Source: CALDSL01 sp039810245 (GTDB lineage: Bacteria > Chloroflexota > Anaerolineae > Anaerolineales > Anaerolineaceae). Taken from it: a stretch of DNA of 55,424 bases. Both the position numbers and the translations under genes were made by a program. The DNA is taken from contig JBDHWQ010000025.1 in NCBI GenBank assembly GCA_039810245.1, forward strand, positions 1-55,424, given 5' to 3'. The notes beneath the pieces were generated by a model. It did no database searches. It was given only the letters and a program-made list of their open reading frames with translations, and was not told where the DNA came from. Below are positions 33,679 through 41,602 of the stretch, in pieces (position 1 is the first letter of the stretch; each line of letters begins with the position of its first letter).

Positions 33679-34627
33679 TCGAGTCATCGGGGAGATGCTG
33701 CGAAACGCGCAGAATATTTTGCTCGTTTCGCACGTCCGCCCCGATGGCGACGCGCTGGGCTCGCTGACGGGCCTGGGGCTGGCGCTCCAGGCCGCCGGCA
33801 AGCAAGTGCAGATGCTGCTGGTAGATGGCGTGCCATCCGCGCTGCGCTATATCGAAGGCTGCCGCCAGGTGACGCGCGAGATCAAAGGACAGCCCGATCT
33901 GCGCGTGGTGCTCGACTGCTCCGATCTGGCGCGCACCGGCCTGGAATGGGATCCCGCCAACCCGCCCGACCTGAACATCGATCACCACATCACCAACCTG
34001 AATTTCGCGCGCGTGAACCTGGTGCTGCCCGAAGCCGTAGCCACATCCGCCATTCTGGCCGAGCGCCTGGAGCGTTGGAGCTTCCCCATCACGCCTCAAA
34101 GCGCCAATGCGCTGCTGGCCGGCCTGGTCAGCGACACGCTGGGCTTTCGCACGTCCAACATCAACCCGGCCGCGCTGGAGCTGGCCGCCGGCCTGATGCA
34201 AAAAGGCGCCGACCTGCCCGAGGTCTATAACCAGGCGCTCATGCGCCGCTCTTTCGATGCCGCGCGCCTGTGGGCCGCCGGCCTGGGCCGCATTCAGCGC
34301 GAAAACGGATTGCTATGGACTGCGCTGACCCTCGAAGACAGAATTAAGGTAAACTATCCGGGAAACGATGACGCGGATCTGATCAACTTCCTGGCCACGA
34401 TCGAAGATGCGACGATCGCGGTCATCTTTGTGGAGCAAAAAGAGGGGATGATCAAAGTAAGCTGGCGCGCCCTGCCGGGGGTGGATGTCTCCAACATCGC
34501 GTTGCGCTTTGGGGGTGGGGGCCACCCGGCCGCGGCAGGAGCGATGATCGCCGGGACGCTGGAAGCGGTACAGGAACAGGTGCTCGCCGAAACCCTCTTG
34601 TTATTAAAGACTCCCATGGAAAAGTAA
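33650..34627 (+). CDS. nrnA: DHH-family phosphoesterase, NrnA-like (oligoribonuclease / pAp phosphatase)
   Basis: The product has 325 residues. The DHH domain has SHVRPDGDALGS, VVLDCSD and NIDHHITN (manganese ligands); the DHHA1 domain has FGGGGHPAAAG. NrnA degrades nano-RNAs and dephosphorylates pAp. The start is uncertain: ATG 33650 lies inside rbfA with GAGG close ahead, while ATG 33695 (MLRNAQ) would avoid the overlap. It sits at the canonical place between rbfA and truB. Confidence 0.92.
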   Translation: MQTETTTTPDRVIGEMLRNAQNILLVSHVRPDGDALGSLTGLGLALQAAGKQVQMLLVDGVPSALRYIEGCRQVTREIKGQPDLRVVLDCSDLARTGLEWDPANPPDLNIDHHITNLNFARVNLVLPEAVATSAILAERLERWSFPITPQSANALLAGLVSDTLGFRTSNINPAALELAAGLMQKGADLPEVYNQALMRRSFDAARLWAAGLGRIQRENGLLWTALTLEDRIKVNYPGNDDADLINFLATIEDATIAVIFVEQKEGMIKVSWRALPGVDVSNIALRFGGGGHPAAAGAMIAGTLEAVQEQVLAETLLLLKTPMEK

Positions 34628-34673
34628 TCGCCAGGCAAAACGGGGAAAGCACTGCGATGGAGAAGAGAAAACC

Positions 34674-35585
34674 ATGGATGACAGTAACTTTGATTTAAAA
34701 AATGCTATTTCTGGCGTATTAGTGGTAGATAAACCGGTCGGCCTGACTTCCCATGATGTTGTGCAGATCGTGCGCAAGGGTACCAATATTCGCCGCGCCG
34801 GCCATACCGGCACGCTGGACCCGCGCGCCTCGGGGGTGCTGGTAATCCTCATTGGTCCGGCCGTGCGCCTGAGCGAGTATGTTTCCGCTTCGGATAAGCG
34901 CTACCAGGCGGTTGTCCGGCTAGGCGCCACTACCGATACCTACGACGCCGAAGGCCGCGTGACCAGCTCCGCGCCGGTGAACGTGACGGAAGAGCAGTTT
35001 GAAAATGCGCTGCAGCAGTTCATCGGCGAGATAGAGCAGGTGCCGCCGCCCTATTCCGCGGTCAAGATCAAAGGCCGGAAGGCTTACGAGATGGCGCGCG
35101 AAGGCGAAGAGGTGGATTTGCAGCCACGCAAGATCCATGTCTATAACCTGGAGCTGCTGGAATGGGCACCGCCCGAGGCCGTGATCGACGTGTACTGCTC
35201 GTCAGGCACTTACGTGCGCTCGCTGGCGCACGACCTGGGCGAAGTGCTGGGCTGCGGCGCGCACCTGGTGGGGCTGCGCCGCACCAAGAGCGGCCGCTTC
35301 ACCTTGCGCGATGCCGTGCCGCTGCGCCGCCTGCGCGAGGCCTTCGAAGACGGGAACTGGTACCAATTTTTAATTCCGGCTGCAGACGCACTCACCGACT
35401 GGCAGGCCATCGAACTGAACAGCGAGCAGGTAGAAGCCGTGCGTCACGGCCACCGTGTGGCCGGCGCAACCCCGGAGAAAGGCACCTGGGCGCGCGGGAT
35501 CAGCGAGCAGGGTGAGCTGGTGGCGCTACTGGAATACTCGGCCGAAACCGGCGATTGGCAGCCGCGCAAGGTGTTTTTCTCCTGA
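34674..35585 (+). CDS. truB: tRNA pseudouridine(55) synthase TruB
   Basis: The product has 303 residues. It has GVLVVDKPVGLTSHDVV and then GHTGTLDPRASGVL with the catalytic Asp, YQAVVRLGATTDTYDAEG, the RNA-contact loop PPPYSAVKIKG and the C-terminal PUA-like segment (VRHGHRVAG). It isomerises U55 in the T loop of tRNA. It starts 46 nt after nrnA. Its stop TGA shares one base with the ribF ATG. Confidence 0.96.
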   Translation: MDDSNFDLKNAISGVLVVDKPVGLTSHDVVQIVRKGTNIRRAGHTGTLDPRASGVLVILIGPAVRLSEYVSASDKRYQAVVRLGATTDTYDAEGRVTSSAPVNVTEEQFENALQQFIGEIEQVPPPYSAVKIKGRKAYEMAREGEEVDLQPRKIHVYNLELLEWAPPEAVIDVYCSSGTYVRSLAHDLGEVLGCGAHLVGLRRTKSGRFTLRDAVPLRRLREAFEDGNWYQFLIPAADALTDWQAIELNSEQVEAVRHGHRVAGATPEKGTWARGISEQGELVALLEYSAETGDWQPRKVFFS

Positions 35586-36514
35586 TGCGTCACCTCACCT
35601 CGCTGGATGATGTCTATCTCCCGGCGGCCTGGGCGACCATCGGCTCATTCGATGGCGTGCACCGTGGCCACCAGGCTATCATCCGCCGCCTGGTGGAGGG
35701 CGCGCACGCGGCCGGTGTCCCGGCGGCGGTGGTGACCTTTTTCCCCCACCCATCGGTAGTGCTGCGCGGCTCGCAGGGGCCGTTTTTCCTCAACACGCCT
35801 GAAGAACGCGCCGAGCTGCTGGCACAAATGGACGTGGACTACGTGGTGACCCTACATTTTGACCGCCAGATGGCCGCACTCAGCGCCGAAGACTTCATGC
35901 GCATGCTCTCTGCGCATCTGGGGCTGAAACGCCTGTTCGTAGGCTGGAACTTTGCCCTGGGCCGCGGCCGCGAGGGCAACGTCGAGCGCCTGCGCGCGCT
36001 GGGCGAGCAGATGGGCTACCAGTTGGAATTGAACGAGCCGTTTGAGATTGGCGGCGAGCCGGTTTCGTCCAGCCGCATCCGCGCCCTGCTCAACCGCGGT
36101 GCGGTAGACGAAGCCGCCGCATTACTCGGTCGCCCGTATGTCATCAGCGGCGAGGTGGTGCACGGCGATGGCCGCGGCCATGGGCTGGGCATCCCTACCG
36201 CCAACCTGTCGGTGTGGCAGGAGCGCATCGTCCCCGCGGTGGGCGTCTACGCTACCTGGGCCATTGTGGATGGCGCACGCCACCGCGCGGTGACCAATAT
36301 CGGCGTGCGTCCCACCTTTGAAAACGAGCCGGTCTTTGCGCGCGTGGAAACCCACATGCTCGATTTCGACCACGACCTGTACGGCCGGAAAATGCAGCTT
36401 GAGTTCATCCAGTTCCTGCGCCGCGAGCAGCGCTTCCCGTCCATCCAGGCCCTGCTCGACCAGATCCACGCCGATATCGCCCGCGCGCGCGAGGTGCTTA
36501 CCGATGTCGCCTGA
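35585..36514 (+). CDS. ribF: Bifunctional riboflavin kinase / FAD synthetase
   Basis: The product has 309 residues. The N-terminal FAD synthetase (nucleotidyltransferase) domain shows TIGSFDGVHRGHQAII, FFPHPSVV, FVGWNFALGRGREG and SSSRIRALL. The C-terminal riboflavin kinase has GRGHGLGIPTANLS, GVYATWAIVDG and NIGVRPTFE. It makes FMN and FAD, the latter being the cofactor of ThyX encoded next. ATG 35585 overlaps the truB stop by one base; the frame open to 35555 is truB sequence. Confidence 0.95.
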   Translation: MRHLTSLDDVYLPAAWATIGSFDGVHRGHQAIIRRLVEGAHAAGVPAAVVTFFPHPSVVLRGSQGPFFLNTPEERAELLAQMDVDYVVTLHFDRQMAALSAEDFMRMLSAHLGLKRLFVGWNFALGRGREGNVERLRALGEQMGYQLELNEPFEIGGEPVSSSRIRALLNRGAVDEAAALLGRPYVISGEVVHGDGRGHGLGIPTANLSVWQERIVPAVGVYATWAIVDGARHRAVTNIGVRPTFENEPVFARVETHMLDFDHDLYGRKMQLEFIQFLRREQRFPSIQALLDQIHADIARAREVLTDVA

Positions 36515-37925
36515 CCGCCAGATATACCTGCTCGACCCGCAGACCCTCAGCCCCGAGACGATTGCCGTCACGTTTGCCAAAACCTCGCGCTCGCCGCAGT
36601 CGTTCCGAGAGATTGCCGCCGAGCTGACCGCCGAAAAATCAGCTGAGTTCCATGAAAAATGGGTGGTCGGCTACGGCCATGCCTCGGTGGCCGAGCATGC
36701 TGTGCTGCATATTGCGTTGGAGAATATCTCGCGCTTGGCGGTGGAAACCCTCGAATCCAACCGGCTGGCCTCGTACACCGAGAAATCCACTCGCTATCAA
36801 AAGTGGGATAGGCACGGCTATTACCTGCCCGCCGAGCTGGCCGGCAGCGCGTTGGAGCCGGTCTTCCTGTCCACGCTCGACCGGCTGTTTGACGCCTACC
36901 ACCGTGCGCTGCCACTGGTGCGCGATGCGGTGGCCGCCGAAAACCCGCGCGCTGACAGCGAAAGCGACGCCGCTTACGAGCGCCGCCTGCGCACCCAGTA
37001 CGTTGACGTGTGCCGCTTCCTGCTGCCCGCCGCCTCGCTGGCCAACGTGGGCATGACCATCAACGCGCGCGCCCTGGAGCACGCCATCTCCAAGATGCTT
37101 TCGCACCCGCTGGACGAAGTGCGCGCGATTGGCGCCGAGGTGAAGCGCGTGGCCCAGGCCGAAGTGCCCACCCTGGTCAAATATGCCGACGCCCTGCCCT
37201 ACCTGGAAGGCGCGGCGCGCGAGCTGCACGCTTACGCCGCCGATTTCCCTGCCACGCCCGGCAGGGATTGGTTCCGCCTGGCGGATTGCGATCGCGGCGC
37301 GGAAGACAGCATTCTGGCCGCGGCGCTGTACCGCTTTGGCGGCATGGATTATGCCAGCGCGCTGGAGCACGTGCGCGCTGCCCTGCCCGACCAGCGGTCA
37401 GCATTGGCGCACACCCTGCTCGGCGGGCTTGGCAAGCATGATATCCCCTTGCGCGAGCTGGAATATTCGCGCTGCACGCTGGACGTGATCATGGACCAGG
37501 GCGCATATTTTGAGGTCAAGCGCCACCGTATGATGGCGCAGACGCCCCAGGCGCTCACCACGCGGCTGGGCTATGCCGTGCCGCGTCACATCACCGCCGC
37601 CGGCTTTGAGGCCGAATACTGCGCCGCGATGGATGCCGCGCAGCGCGCCTACGAGCAGATCGCGCTTGCCAAACCGGATGCCGCATCGTACGTGGTACCC
37701 AACGGCTTCAACCGCCGCGTGCTGCTCAGCTTCAACCTCCGTTCTGCGCTGCATTTCATGCGCCTGCGCAGTGCGCCCAACGCGCATTTTTCCGTGCGCC
37801 GCGTGGCGGAGCGCATGGCCGAGGAACTGGCCGCCGCTTACCCGCTGTTGGCCGCGTACCTCAACCCGCCCGGTGGCGAAAACTGGCAGCAGGTGGAAAC
37901 CGCCTACTTTACCCGCACGGCATAA
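36504..37925 (+). CDS. thyX: Tandem-domain ThyX (FAD-dependent thymidylate synthase homologue)
   Basis: The product has 473 residues, twice a normal ThyX subunit. Half 1 (about 20-230) has GHASVAEHAVLH and SNRLASYTEKSTRY (85-98), aligning with the ThyX motif RHRxxSxNExSxRY but with Arg-His replaced by Ser-Asn. Half 2 (about 300-460) has RHRMMAQTPQALTTR (340-354), which keeps RHR but loses the Ser and Glu. Each half also has the NxR/H region (TINARALEH; FNLRSALHF). The two halves may build one composite active site. It would make dTMP from dUMP with FAD and methylene-folate. It overlaps ribF by 11 nt. Confidence 0.85.
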   Translation: MSPDRQIYLLDPQTLSPETIAVTFAKTSRSPQSFREIAAELTAEKSAEFHEKWVVGYGHASVAEHAVLHIALENISRLAVETLESNRLASYTEKSTRYQKWDRHGYYLPAELAGSALEPVFLSTLDRLFDAYHRALPLVRDAVAAENPRADSESDAAYERRLRTQYVDVCRFLLPAASLANVGMTINARALEHAISKMLSHPLDEVRAIGAEVKRVAQAEVPTLVKYADALPYLEGAARELHAYAADFPATPGRDWFRLADCDRGAEDSILAAALYRFGGMDYASALEHVRAALPDQRSALAHTLLGGLGKHDIPLRELEYSRCTLDVIMDQGAYFEVKRHRMMAQTPQALTTRLGYAVPRHITAAGFEAEYCAAMDAAQRAYEQIALAKPDAASYVVPNGFNRRVLLSFNLRSALHFMRLRSAPNAHFSVRRVAERMAEELAAAYPLLAAYLNPPGGENWQQVETAYFTRTA

Positions 37926-37946
37926 GCACTCCCCCATCCCCAGCCC

Positions 37947-40493
37947 ATGACCCGTTTTTCGCTCCCCAGTCGCCCACGGCCGGCCACCTTTGCCCTGCTG
38001 CTGGCCCTTGAAGCCCTGGCCGCGGCAGTATGCACCTTCCTGCTGCCCGCCGATCCAAAAAATGCGTTACTGTGGGGTCGCTCACTCTCGCGCTGGGTGC
38101 TGATCGCCGCGCTGCTGCTGGCTGCGCTGCTGGCGCATGGCGCAGGCCTGTGGCTGCGCCGCCGCCCTGCACTGGAAGCGCGCGTCCACGCCCTTTTGGA
38201 GCGTCCGGCGCTGGCCCCACTGCCCGCCGCAGCCGCGTTACTGCTGTTTGCCGCCTTGCTCGCCCTGCGGCTCTCGCCGGCCAGCGCGCTGCGATTGGCC
38301 CCGCTGCTGGCATTTTTCGTGCTGGCGCTGCTGCAGGTCGCCGGGTGGTACGCCTGCCCGGCCGCCCTGGTTGAGGGCGCAGGCCGCCGGCCGGCGCGCT
38401 GGCTGGCAGCCTTCATCGCGCTGGTGCTGTACGCGGCTCTGGCCGCGCCGGGGCTGCCCTCGCGCCCACTCGACGGCCTGCCCTGGGACCGCCCGCTCGA
38501 GTACATCCTCGCGGCGCTGGTGCTGCCCGCCGCGCTGCTGGTCGACTGGCGCGCCTTCGCTCGCCGCCCGTTGGCAGCGCTGGCCGCGCTTGCACTGATG
38601 GTGCAAATCCTGGCAGCCGTGCTGCTGCCGCCCGCCGGTTGGAATGTGCGCATCTTCACCAGCCCGGAGAATGCGCAGGCCGGTGCGTGGCAGCCGGGTT
38701 ACGAGAGCGTTGTGCGTCCCGGGCGGACGGCGGTCATGACCCAACCCTACGACCACACGCGCCAGTTCCCGCTGGAATGGGTCAATGCCGACGACTACGA
38801 CTTTGGCCGGCGCTGGTTTGCGCTGGATGTGCGCGGTGCGGTCAGCCTGCAGCCCGGCGAGCGCCTGTTCCTGCTGGTCAACGGCGCGCAGGACGCCCGC
38901 GCGCAGCTTACGGATGTTTCCGGCACGCCCGTTCCGGTGGAGATGATCCATGACCCGGCGGATATCTCGCCCGCGCCCGATAGCAGCAGCCAGCAGCCCG
39001 TTGTGCTGCAGCTCGCGGGCTTTTTCACCTTCACCGGCGAAGCCGACCACCAGCTCGTGCCGCTCATCGCCCGCGCGGATGGCAGCACGTTCTCGCCCTT
39101 CCCCGCCGACCGCACCTGGCAGCCGGCCACCGCGGCCCAGCCATCAGCCCTCGCGCTGGGGCTGGCCTGGCTGGGGAATGCGCTCACCATCCTGGCCGCA
39201 TTCCTGGCACTGGCCGGCGCGCTGTGGCGGCGTTTTCGTGCCGGGGACATCGGCACGCTGGATCTGCTGCTGGCGGCGCTTGCCCTGGGCGTCTTCTGGG
39301 CCGCGAGCTACTTCTCCCCGGCGCAGCTTGCATCCCTGGTGCTGCCCGTCATATTGGCGCTGCTGGCCGTGCGCGCCTGGTTCGGCCTGCCCGCCGGCGC
39401 GCGGCTGGAGCGCGCTCTGCTTGCCTCAGTGGGGCTGGCGCTGGTTGCGCTGCTGCTGCGCCTCGACCTGGGCGACCTGCGCGAAATTGAGCTGTTTCCG
39501 CAGGGGCAAGACAACTTCCGCTACCAGGTGATCGCGCGCTACATCTTCACCTCGGGCGACCCGCTGCAGCTCAATCGCCTGCCGCTGATCTACAAATTCC
39601 TCTACCCCTACCTCGCCGGCGGGCTGCACGTACTGTTCGGCCAGTCGCCCGCGGCGCAGTTCCTGCTCAACGGCTGGGGCGCCGTGCTCACCGCGCTGGC
39701 GGTCAGCGCAACGCTGGGCGCGCGCGGCGTTTCCTCTGCCCTGCGCTGGGCCGCAGCCGCCGCATGGCTGGCGATCATAACCGGAAGCTCCTTTTTCCTG
39801 TTCTATTTCCGCTTTGGCCTCATCGAGCCGCTTTCGGTGCTGCTTTACAGCCTGGCGGCGCTGTTCGCCATCCGTGGGCAGCGCGGCGCGTGGCTGGCCA
39901 CCGGCGTCACGCTGACGCTGCTGCGGCTGGACTATGCCATCCTGCTCATCAGCACGCTGTGGCTGGGGATGCCCGACCCGGCCGGCACGGCACGGCAGGC
40001 AGCCGGGCAGATTCTCCGCGCAAGCCTGCGCCGCTGGCGGTCGCTGCTGGCCGCCGGGCTGGCGGTCAGCCTGCTTCCGGTAGGGCTCACGTTGCTGTTC
40101 TGGCTGCGGCGCGGCGTGCTCATCACCCGCGCGGCAGACACGCGCCACGATTCGCTGGCCTCGGTCTTTGAAGGCTGGGCGCGACTATTCAACGGTGGCA
40201 CGCCCGCTGAGGTCGGCGCGCGCTTTGCCCAGGCCCCGCTGGACATGCTCCTGTTCTGGGCTGTGATCTACGGCGGACTAATCCTCGCCCTGCTGGCCTG
40301 GCTGCGCCGCGCCCCCACCCTTGACCGGCGCTGGCTGCTGCTATTCGCTGCCCTGCTGCTCACCTACGCTCTCGTGCGCCCCACCGGCTACTCCCCGCGC
40401 TTCAGCACCCCCGTGGTGGTGATGAGCGTCCTCGCCCTGGCGGATGGAGTGTACCGGTGGCAAAGAAAACCGCATCACGAATTCCACGAATAG
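37947..40493 (+). CDS. Large GT-C-like membrane protein, probable glycosyltransferase
   Basis: The product has 848 residues. There are about six helices in the first 220 residues, an extracytoplasmic beta-rich insert (about 225-385, WNVRIFTSPENAQAG to FSPFPADRTW), then about 11-12 further helices. The motif FPQGQDNFRYQVIARYIFTS after a helix, with acidic and aromatic residues in the first large loop, resembles lipid-linked-sugar glycosyltransferases of the GT39/GT83 type. No family was recognised with certainty. It starts 21 nt after thyX; the last codons lie in a 9-bp repeat tract. Confidence 0.72.
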   Translation: MTRFSLPSRPRPATFALLLALEALAAAVCTFLLPADPKNALLWGRSLSRWVLIAALLLAALLAHGAGLWLRRRPALEARVHALLERPALAPLPAAAALLLFAALLALRLSPASALRLAPLLAFFVLALLQVAGWYACPAALVEGAGRRPARWLAAFIALVLYAALAAPGLPSRPLDGLPWDRPLEYILAALVLPAALLVDWRAFARRPLAALAALALMVQILAAVLLPPAGWNVRIFTSPENAQAGAWQPGYESVVRPGRTAVMTQPYDHTRQFPLEWVNADDYDFGRRWFALDVRGAVSLQPGERLFLLVNGAQDARAQLTDVSGTPVPVEMIHDPADISPAPDSSSQQPVVLQLAGFFTFTGEADHQLVPLIARADGSTFSPFPADRTWQPATAAQPSALALGLAWLGNALTILAAFLALAGALWRRFRAGDIGTLDLLLAALALGVFWAASYFSPAQLASLVLPVILALLAVRAWFGLPAGARLERALLASVGLALVALLLRLDLGDLREIELFPQGQDNFRYQVIARYIFTSGDPLQLNRLPLIYKFLYPYLAGGLHVLFGQSPAAQFLLNGWGAVLTALAVSATLGARGVSSALRWAAAAAWLAIITGSSFFLFYFRFGLIEPLSVLLYSLAALFAIRGQRGAWLATGVTLTLLRLDYAILLISTLWLGMPDPAGTARQAAGQILRASLRRWRSLLAAGLAVSLLPVGLTLLFWLRRGVLITRAADTRHDSLASVFEGWARLFNGGTPAEVGARFAQAPLDMLLFWAVIYGGLILALLAWLRRAPTLDRRWLLLFAALLLTYALVRPTGYSPRFSTPVVVMSVLALADGVYRWQRKPHHEFHE

Positions 40494-40511
40494 GATGAAT
40501 AGCACGAATGG
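40476..40511. repeat. 9-bp tandem repeat CACGAATNN x4
   Basis: CACGAATTC, CACGAATAG, GATGAATAG and CACGAATGG follow each other with a strict 9-nt period from 40476. The tract spans the stop codon of the GT-C-like gene. A lone CACGAATG also occurs upstream of trpB near 42672. Confidence 0.75.
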
Positions 40512-40653
40512 GGAGATAATATCAACTCCTCTTCACTACTGTCCCACACTGTCCCTGGCGTCTCACCATCTTTGACCAGGAAACACCCTCAAAGGCATTA
40601 TTCCAGCCATCAAATGCGAACTAGCAAACGAGAATGAAACTCAGGAGTACAAA
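40512..40653 (+). other. Short intergenic region before the P-loop kinase gene
   Basis: Contains no gene. It is less GC-rich than the surroundings, has CAGGAG ahead of the GTG start, and no convincing -35/-10 pair. Confidence 0.4.
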
Positions 40654-41121
40654 GTGGCAACTCTTCATTTGATGGTTGGACTGCCTTGTTCCGGAAAAAC
40701 AACGCTCGCAAAAAAGCTGGAACAGGAACGTTCAGCGCTGCGATTGACACCCGATGCGTGGCAGATTGGTCTCTTTGGTCAGGACGCCGAAGAACCGGAA
40801 CATGATGCCCGGCACAATTTTATTGAGGCGATGCTTTGGAAAATCGCGAGCAGGGCGTTGGAATTAGGCACGAATGTGATCCTTGATTATGGCTTTTGGG
40901 CGCAAGAAGAACGCGAAGATTACCGCTTGCGGGCGAAACAACTTGGAGCCAGCAGCGAAGTCCATTTTCTGGACGTGCCGGCTGAGGAACTGCTAAGGCG
41001 GCTTGCGGTCAGAAACTCGCAACCTTCGCAGGAGAGCTTCCACATCACGGAAGAGAGCATGAAACCCTGGATTGCATTCTTCCAAAGACCGACACCGGAA
41101 GAGCTGGAACGTAGAGAATAG
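40654..41121 (+). CDS. Small P-loop kinase (AAA_33 / zeta-like fold)
   Basis: The product has 155 residues. The Walker A GLPCSGKTT lies at 9-17, followed by a lid and an Asp/Arg-containing core (LTPDAWQIGLFGQD, NVILDYGFWAQEEREDYR, HFLDVPAEELLRRLAVRN). It is similar to short ATP-binding proteins related to polynucleotide or chloramphenicol kinases; the substrate is unknown. GTG start with CAGGAG upstream. Its coding sequence is visibly AT-richer and uses codons unlike its neighbours (many TTG, GAA, ATT), so recent acquisition is likely. A zeta toxin is less likely without an antitoxin. Confidence 0.82.
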   Translation: MATLHLMVGLPCSGKTTLAKKLEQERSALRLTPDAWQIGLFGQDAEEPEHDARHNFIEAMLWKIASRALELGTNVILDYGFWAQEEREDYRLRAKQLGASSEVHFLDVPAEELLRRLAVRNSQPSQESFHITEESMKPWIAFFQRPTPEELERRE

Positions 41122-41131
41122 CGCAAAGGCA

Positions 41132-41145
41132 CTTTACCGGTAAAG
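41132..41145 (+). terminator. Palindrome with T tail after the kinase gene
   Basis: CTTTACCGGTAAAG is a 14-bp palindrome followed by ATTTT; a weak intrinsic terminator candidate. Confidence 0.4.
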
Positions 41146-41155
41146 ATTTTCCCCC

Positions 41156-41183
41156 TTGACTTTTCATTCCCGCGGGCTATAAT
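41156..41183 (+). promoter_or_regulatory. Promoter of the trpS-trpB T-box operon
   Basis: TTGACT (41156-41161), 16-nt spacer, TATAAT (41178-41183). The transcript should begin near 41190. Confidence 0.8.
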
Positions 41184-41189
41184 CTACCC

Positions 41190-41530
41190 AATAGAACGAA
41201 AGACGTTGAAGAGGACGAGTACGCGTTTCAACGGCGGCACAGAGAGCAGGGACGGGTGAGAACCTGCGCGCGCGGAAACGTCGAATGGACCTCGGAGTCG
41301 CAGGGTGAACGGCAACCAGTAACCCGCGCCGGAGCTGCCACCGTTATCAGGGCAAAGGGTATCGCCTTCGGGCCGTACCCGCAAAGAGTGAAGCTGGCCT
41401 TTATCCCCTCGCGCTGCACCGCGGGGAATTTTGTTTAAACCAGGCCGCTTAACTGGGGTGGCACCACGGACACGCGTTCGTCCCCTGGCAGCAGTCCATC
41501 ATGGACTGCGCAGGGACGGGCGCGTTTTTT
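41190..41530 (+). ncRNA. T-box riboswitch, tryptophan specific
   Basis: The Stem I distal part has AGAGAGC and GGGTGAGAACCTG. The specifier loop gives GAA-TGG-ACC with TGG (41286-41288), the Trp codon. The antiterminator box is GGGTGGCACCACGG (about 41456-41469), whose UGGC bulge is complementary to GCCA, the acceptor end of a tRNA with G73 as in bacterial tRNA-Trp. The terminator follows (about 41472-41524) with a T run to 41530. Uncharged tRNA-Trp binding should stabilise the antiterminator and switch on trpS and trpB. Confidence 0.93.
41472..41530 (+). terminator. Regulated terminator of the T-box
   Basis: Long hairpin: outer CGCG and CGTCCC arms, inner GCAGTCCATCATGGACTGC, closing arm GGGACG and CGCG, then six T (41525-41530). 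Confidence 0.88.
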
Positions 41531-41602
41531 GTTCCCAGACCGGCAGCTCCCCTCAACAGATGGGGGCGCCGTGGCAGACAGGTTTTTTGAAGGAGTACCG
41601 CA

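Noticed and set aside
40476..40511. CRISPR array
   Set aside because: Units are 9 bp with no spacers of proper length and no cas genes.
40654..41121. Zeta-type toxin
   Set aside because: Shorter than zeta toxins, no epsilon-like antitoxin next to it.
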